From an uncultured Marvinbryantia sp. (GTDB taxonomy: Bacteria; Bacillota; Clostridia; Lachnospirales; Lachnospiraceae), in assembly GCA_934394985.1 (NCBI GenBank), contig CAKRRF010000013.1, positions 1-62,703 on the forward strand: 62,703 nucleotides of DNA. Reading direction: 5' to 3'. Shown here piece by piece: positions 60,766-62,703 of the stretch. The position numbers and the translations under genes are program-made. The notes beneath the pieces are model-generated. The model was given only the letters and a program-made list of their open reading frames with translations, had not been told where the DNA came from and ran no database searches. Each line of letters begins with the position of its first letter. Position 1 is the first letter of the stretch.

Positions 60766-62703
60766 TTACATCATTGGTTCCATTGTCAGAGCTGGATGAC
60801 CCTTTTCTTCCAGGAATGCCAGTAATGTTTCAGGATCTTCTGCAACTGTCTCATCACCGATCATATCTGTGAAGTTTTCAATTCCATAGAGTTCCTTAGC
60901 AGTTTCATTTAATCTTTCTGCTACAGTTTCCTTCAGTTCTTTTGGCATCCATACGATTCTTGCCACACCGCCTTCTGCCTTCATGAACTTCTTAGAAGCG
61001 ATGAAGTGTTTACCATGTCCCATGAAACCAGGTGTCTGAACACCACCACCTGTCATAGATGCCAGTTCTGAGAATGTCATACCGATTGGTGTCATACCAG
61101 CGTATTCACGGTTGGCAATACATACACCATTGGAAAGTGGTTCGATACCACAGATACATTCAAAGCATCCACAGGATGTCATAGGTTTTTCAATGATGGA
61201 GTACAGTGATACGTCTTCCAGAGCACCCTGGGAGAATTTACGAACTGCTTCGTTAACATCTTCGTATTCACCGATTCTTTCATCAATTATTTTTTCTTTT
61301 GTAATGATCTGGCATGGTCCCTGAGGATCCAGTTCGTTTGTAGCTTTTGCATCCAGCCATGAAACAGCACCGCAAAGTCCAAGACGTTCTGGTGTTACTA
61401 CACATACGTGGCTTGGAGAGAATGCCTGACACATGATACAGCTGTAGTATACATCTACAGATTCATCTGTCATAGTTGTCAGTCTTTCATCACGTTTATC
61501 AAATGCAGGGATTGCAAGGCTATGACGCAGCTCTGTACATTTTTCTGCATCTGTGTATACCTTAACCTGACATTTATCTACTACTGCTGCGAATTCATTC
61601 TTTACTTTTGCGTAAAGAACTTCACCAATGTGTTTTGCTCTGAATCCAGCATTGAAAGTATCTTTGCTGACACGGATACGGATCATGTCACGCTGTCCTG
61701 TATGCATAAGACCTTCTACACAGTTCAGGTAAGAGTGGAATTTACGTTCGAATACAGATTCGAAGTCTGTCTGCATGTTCTTTCCAGCTACTTCTACAAC
61801 ATATCCGATGGAATGCTTGCTTCCAACTTCAAATTCATCAAAGTCAGGTCCGATTACTTCGATCTTATGATCTTCGATTTCGGAAGCATCCTTTGTCTGA
61901 ACAAGTTCGAAACAGTCTACACGAGAACCATCGAATTCAACCTGCATATCACCACGACGGATAATTTCACCTTCAAATGCAGAAGCAAATGCTACAGGGA
62001 TGTCAATGTTTGTAATCTTGATCTTAATATCTCTGGCTTCCAGAGAAGTTGCATTGAATTTGCTGATATCTTCCTGAACAATCAGACTCTTCGGTACACG
62101 ACCGTTTACAGCATCTACTGTAGGCTGGTCATTTGTGATTACAGGGAATCCAAGAGCGATTGCGCCAGCGCCACATGCTACGATGACTTCATTCAGTGGA
62201 GCAAATGCATTTACGAATGCTGGTACACGTTCCATTGTGTACTTCATCAGTCCTGCAGCATCTCCTGGCTGAATGTTACCGAAGATCAGAGCTGCTCTGA
62301 CTGCTACAGATACTACATGGATAACAGAAGTAACGTCTTTTCCAAGAGGAATAACACGTACATTAGCACCTGTCTTATATCCAAGTTCTTCACACTGATC
62401 AATGATTCCACCAACCAGAGTTACCAGAATACCCTGTGCCTGATAAGATTTTACAAGGTCAACACCTTCCTGAGCAGTTGGAGCTGCACCAAGAATAACT
62501 GCAACACCTGGGATATCTCCGGTTACAAGTGGTACACCAAGTTCACGGATTACAGCATCACCAAGATGTCCGTAGCAAGGAGCTTCGTATGGTGTTGCTC
62601 CATCCATATATTTCAGAGTTTCGATAAATTCTGCGCAAAGAGCAGTAGCAACACCTGACATGAATACATCATTCAGTCTTTTTTCTCTTGTCATTAATGT
62701 CTT
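60766..62703 (-). CDS. acsB: Acetyl-CoA synthase, CO-methylating subunit AcsB, 5' end cut by window edge
   Basis: AcsB joins CO, the methyl group from AcsCD and CoA at the nickel-containing A-cluster. The frame is still open at the window edge, and the ATG at 62694 is probably internal. About 85 N-terminal residues are missing compared with the roughly 730-residue acetogen enzyme. The A-cluster cysteines are visible in YYSCIMCQAFSPSHVCVVT, GLCGAVSW and MTSCGCFEC, and the terminal HPALTMEPMM matches the family. It is the first gene of the operon seen here; acsA (CODH) is not in view. Confidence 0.97.
   Translation of the reverse strand, partial: KTLMTREKRLNDVFMSGVATALCAEFIETLKYMDGATPYEAPCYGHLGDAVIRELGVPLVTGDIPGVAVILGAAPTAQEGVDLVKSYQAQGILVTLVGGIIDQCEELGYKTGANVRVIPLGKDVTSVIHVVSVAVRAALIFGNIQPGDAAGLMKYTMERVPAFVNAFAPLNEVIVACGAGAIALGFPVITNDQPTVDAVNGRVPKSLIVQEDISKFNATSLEARDIKIKITNIDIPVAFASAFEGEIIRRGDMQVEFDGSRVDCFELVQTKDASEIEDHKIEVIGPDFDEFEVGSKHSIGYVVEVAGKNMQTDFESVFERKFHSYLNCVEGLMHTGQRDMIRIRVSKDTFNAGFRAKHIGEVLYAKVKNEFAAVVDKCQVKVYTDAEKCTELRHSLAIPAFDKRDERLTTMTDESVDVYYSCIMCQAFSPSHVCVVTPERLGLCGAVSWLDAKATNELDPQGPCQIITKEKIIDERIGEYEDVNEAVRKFSQGALEDVSLYSIIEKPMTSCGCFECICGIEPLSNGVCIANREYAGMTPIGMTFSELASMTGGGVQTPGFMGHGKHFIASKKFMKAEGGVARIVWMPKELKETVAERLNETAKELYGIENFTDMIGDETVAEDPETLLAFLEEKGHPALTMEPMM

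Noticed and set aside
61408..62658. Plus-strand frame of 416 codons rich in Cys, Tyr and Phe
   Set aside because: It lies antisense to acsB, has shadow-like composition, and acsB carries all expected motifs.
1..62703. tRNA, rRNA, CRISPR, prophage or insertion sequence
   Set aside because: No cloverleaf, rRNA-like block, spaced direct repeats, integrase or transposase was found on either strand by reading.

Overview
The window is a stretch of a spore-forming, acetogenic Firmicute, most likely a gut Lachnospiraceae close to Blautia. The evidence is a carbonyl-branch Wood-Ljungdahl operon (acsB, acsD, acsC, acsE, acsV, fchA, folD), an electron-bifurcating NfnAB pair, Re-citrate synthase, Rex, AdhE, sporulation-linked yqfC/yqfD and a SpoVB-like flippase, strong GGAGG ribosome-binding sites and frequent GTG/TTG starts. 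The genus is inferred from gene content and protein style, not from a marker gene. Apart from one ABC-F gene (44470-46395), every gene lies on the minus strand, so transcription runs from high to low coordinates. No rRNA, tRNA, CRISPR array, prophage or insertion sequence was seen.

Layout from the transcriptional start of the minus strand. 62703-53135: Wood-Ljungdahl operon, beginning with an acsB cut by the window edge. There is an internal promoter plus a 14-bp stem-loop between acsB and acsD, and a strong hairpin between acsV and a DUF3786 gene. 53134-52457: a gene-free 678-bp interval. It holds a complete sigma-A promoter, a class-I cobalamin riboswitch, about 200 nt of structured RNA without a convincing gene, an intrinsic terminator, and then the separate adhE promoter with two Rex-type operators. 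52456-46463: adhE, then an operon of Re-citrate synthase, a GntR/FCD regulator and NADP-isocitrate dehydrogenase behind a perfect 36-bp palindrome that covers its promoter. 46395-44470: the lone plus-strand ABC-F ATPase. 44337-39743: aspartokinase, rex, nnrD, alr and a MazF toxin without an adjacent antitoxin. 39676-37283: corC-like, yebC and a CFI-box protein. 37119-32436: tepA, uppP, ftsK/spoIIIE. 32366-30088: nfnA-nfnB.

29995-9999 is a long housekeeping and sporulation run: rlmH, DUF2284, yqfC, yqfD, phoH, ybeY, DUF3048, a SpoVB-like flippase, proB, DUF896, a 5-formyl-THF cyclo-ligase/MiaB fusion, mutS, mutL, miaA, an aluminium-resistance-type PLP enzyme and two FAD oxidoreductases. 9923-318 is the cell-shape operon radC-mreB-mreC-mreD-PBP2-minD-rodA-mgsA-DacF-like. 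It lacks minC and minE, its MreB is divergent, and its MgsA has isoleucine at the catalytic-aspartate position. A partial P-loop gene closes the window.

Taken together, the metabolic half couples CO2 fixation to acetyl-CoA (corrinoid-dependent AcsCDE/AcsV), redox balancing (NfnAB, AdhE under Rex) and citrate-to-2-oxoglutarate supply (Re-citrate synthase and IDH). The most unusual item is the cobalamin riboswitch between folD and adhE, whose transcript appears to end at a terminator without reaching a gene. It is a candidate B12-controlled small RNA, or an unusual long leader for adhE, sitting beside a corrinoid-dependent pathway.
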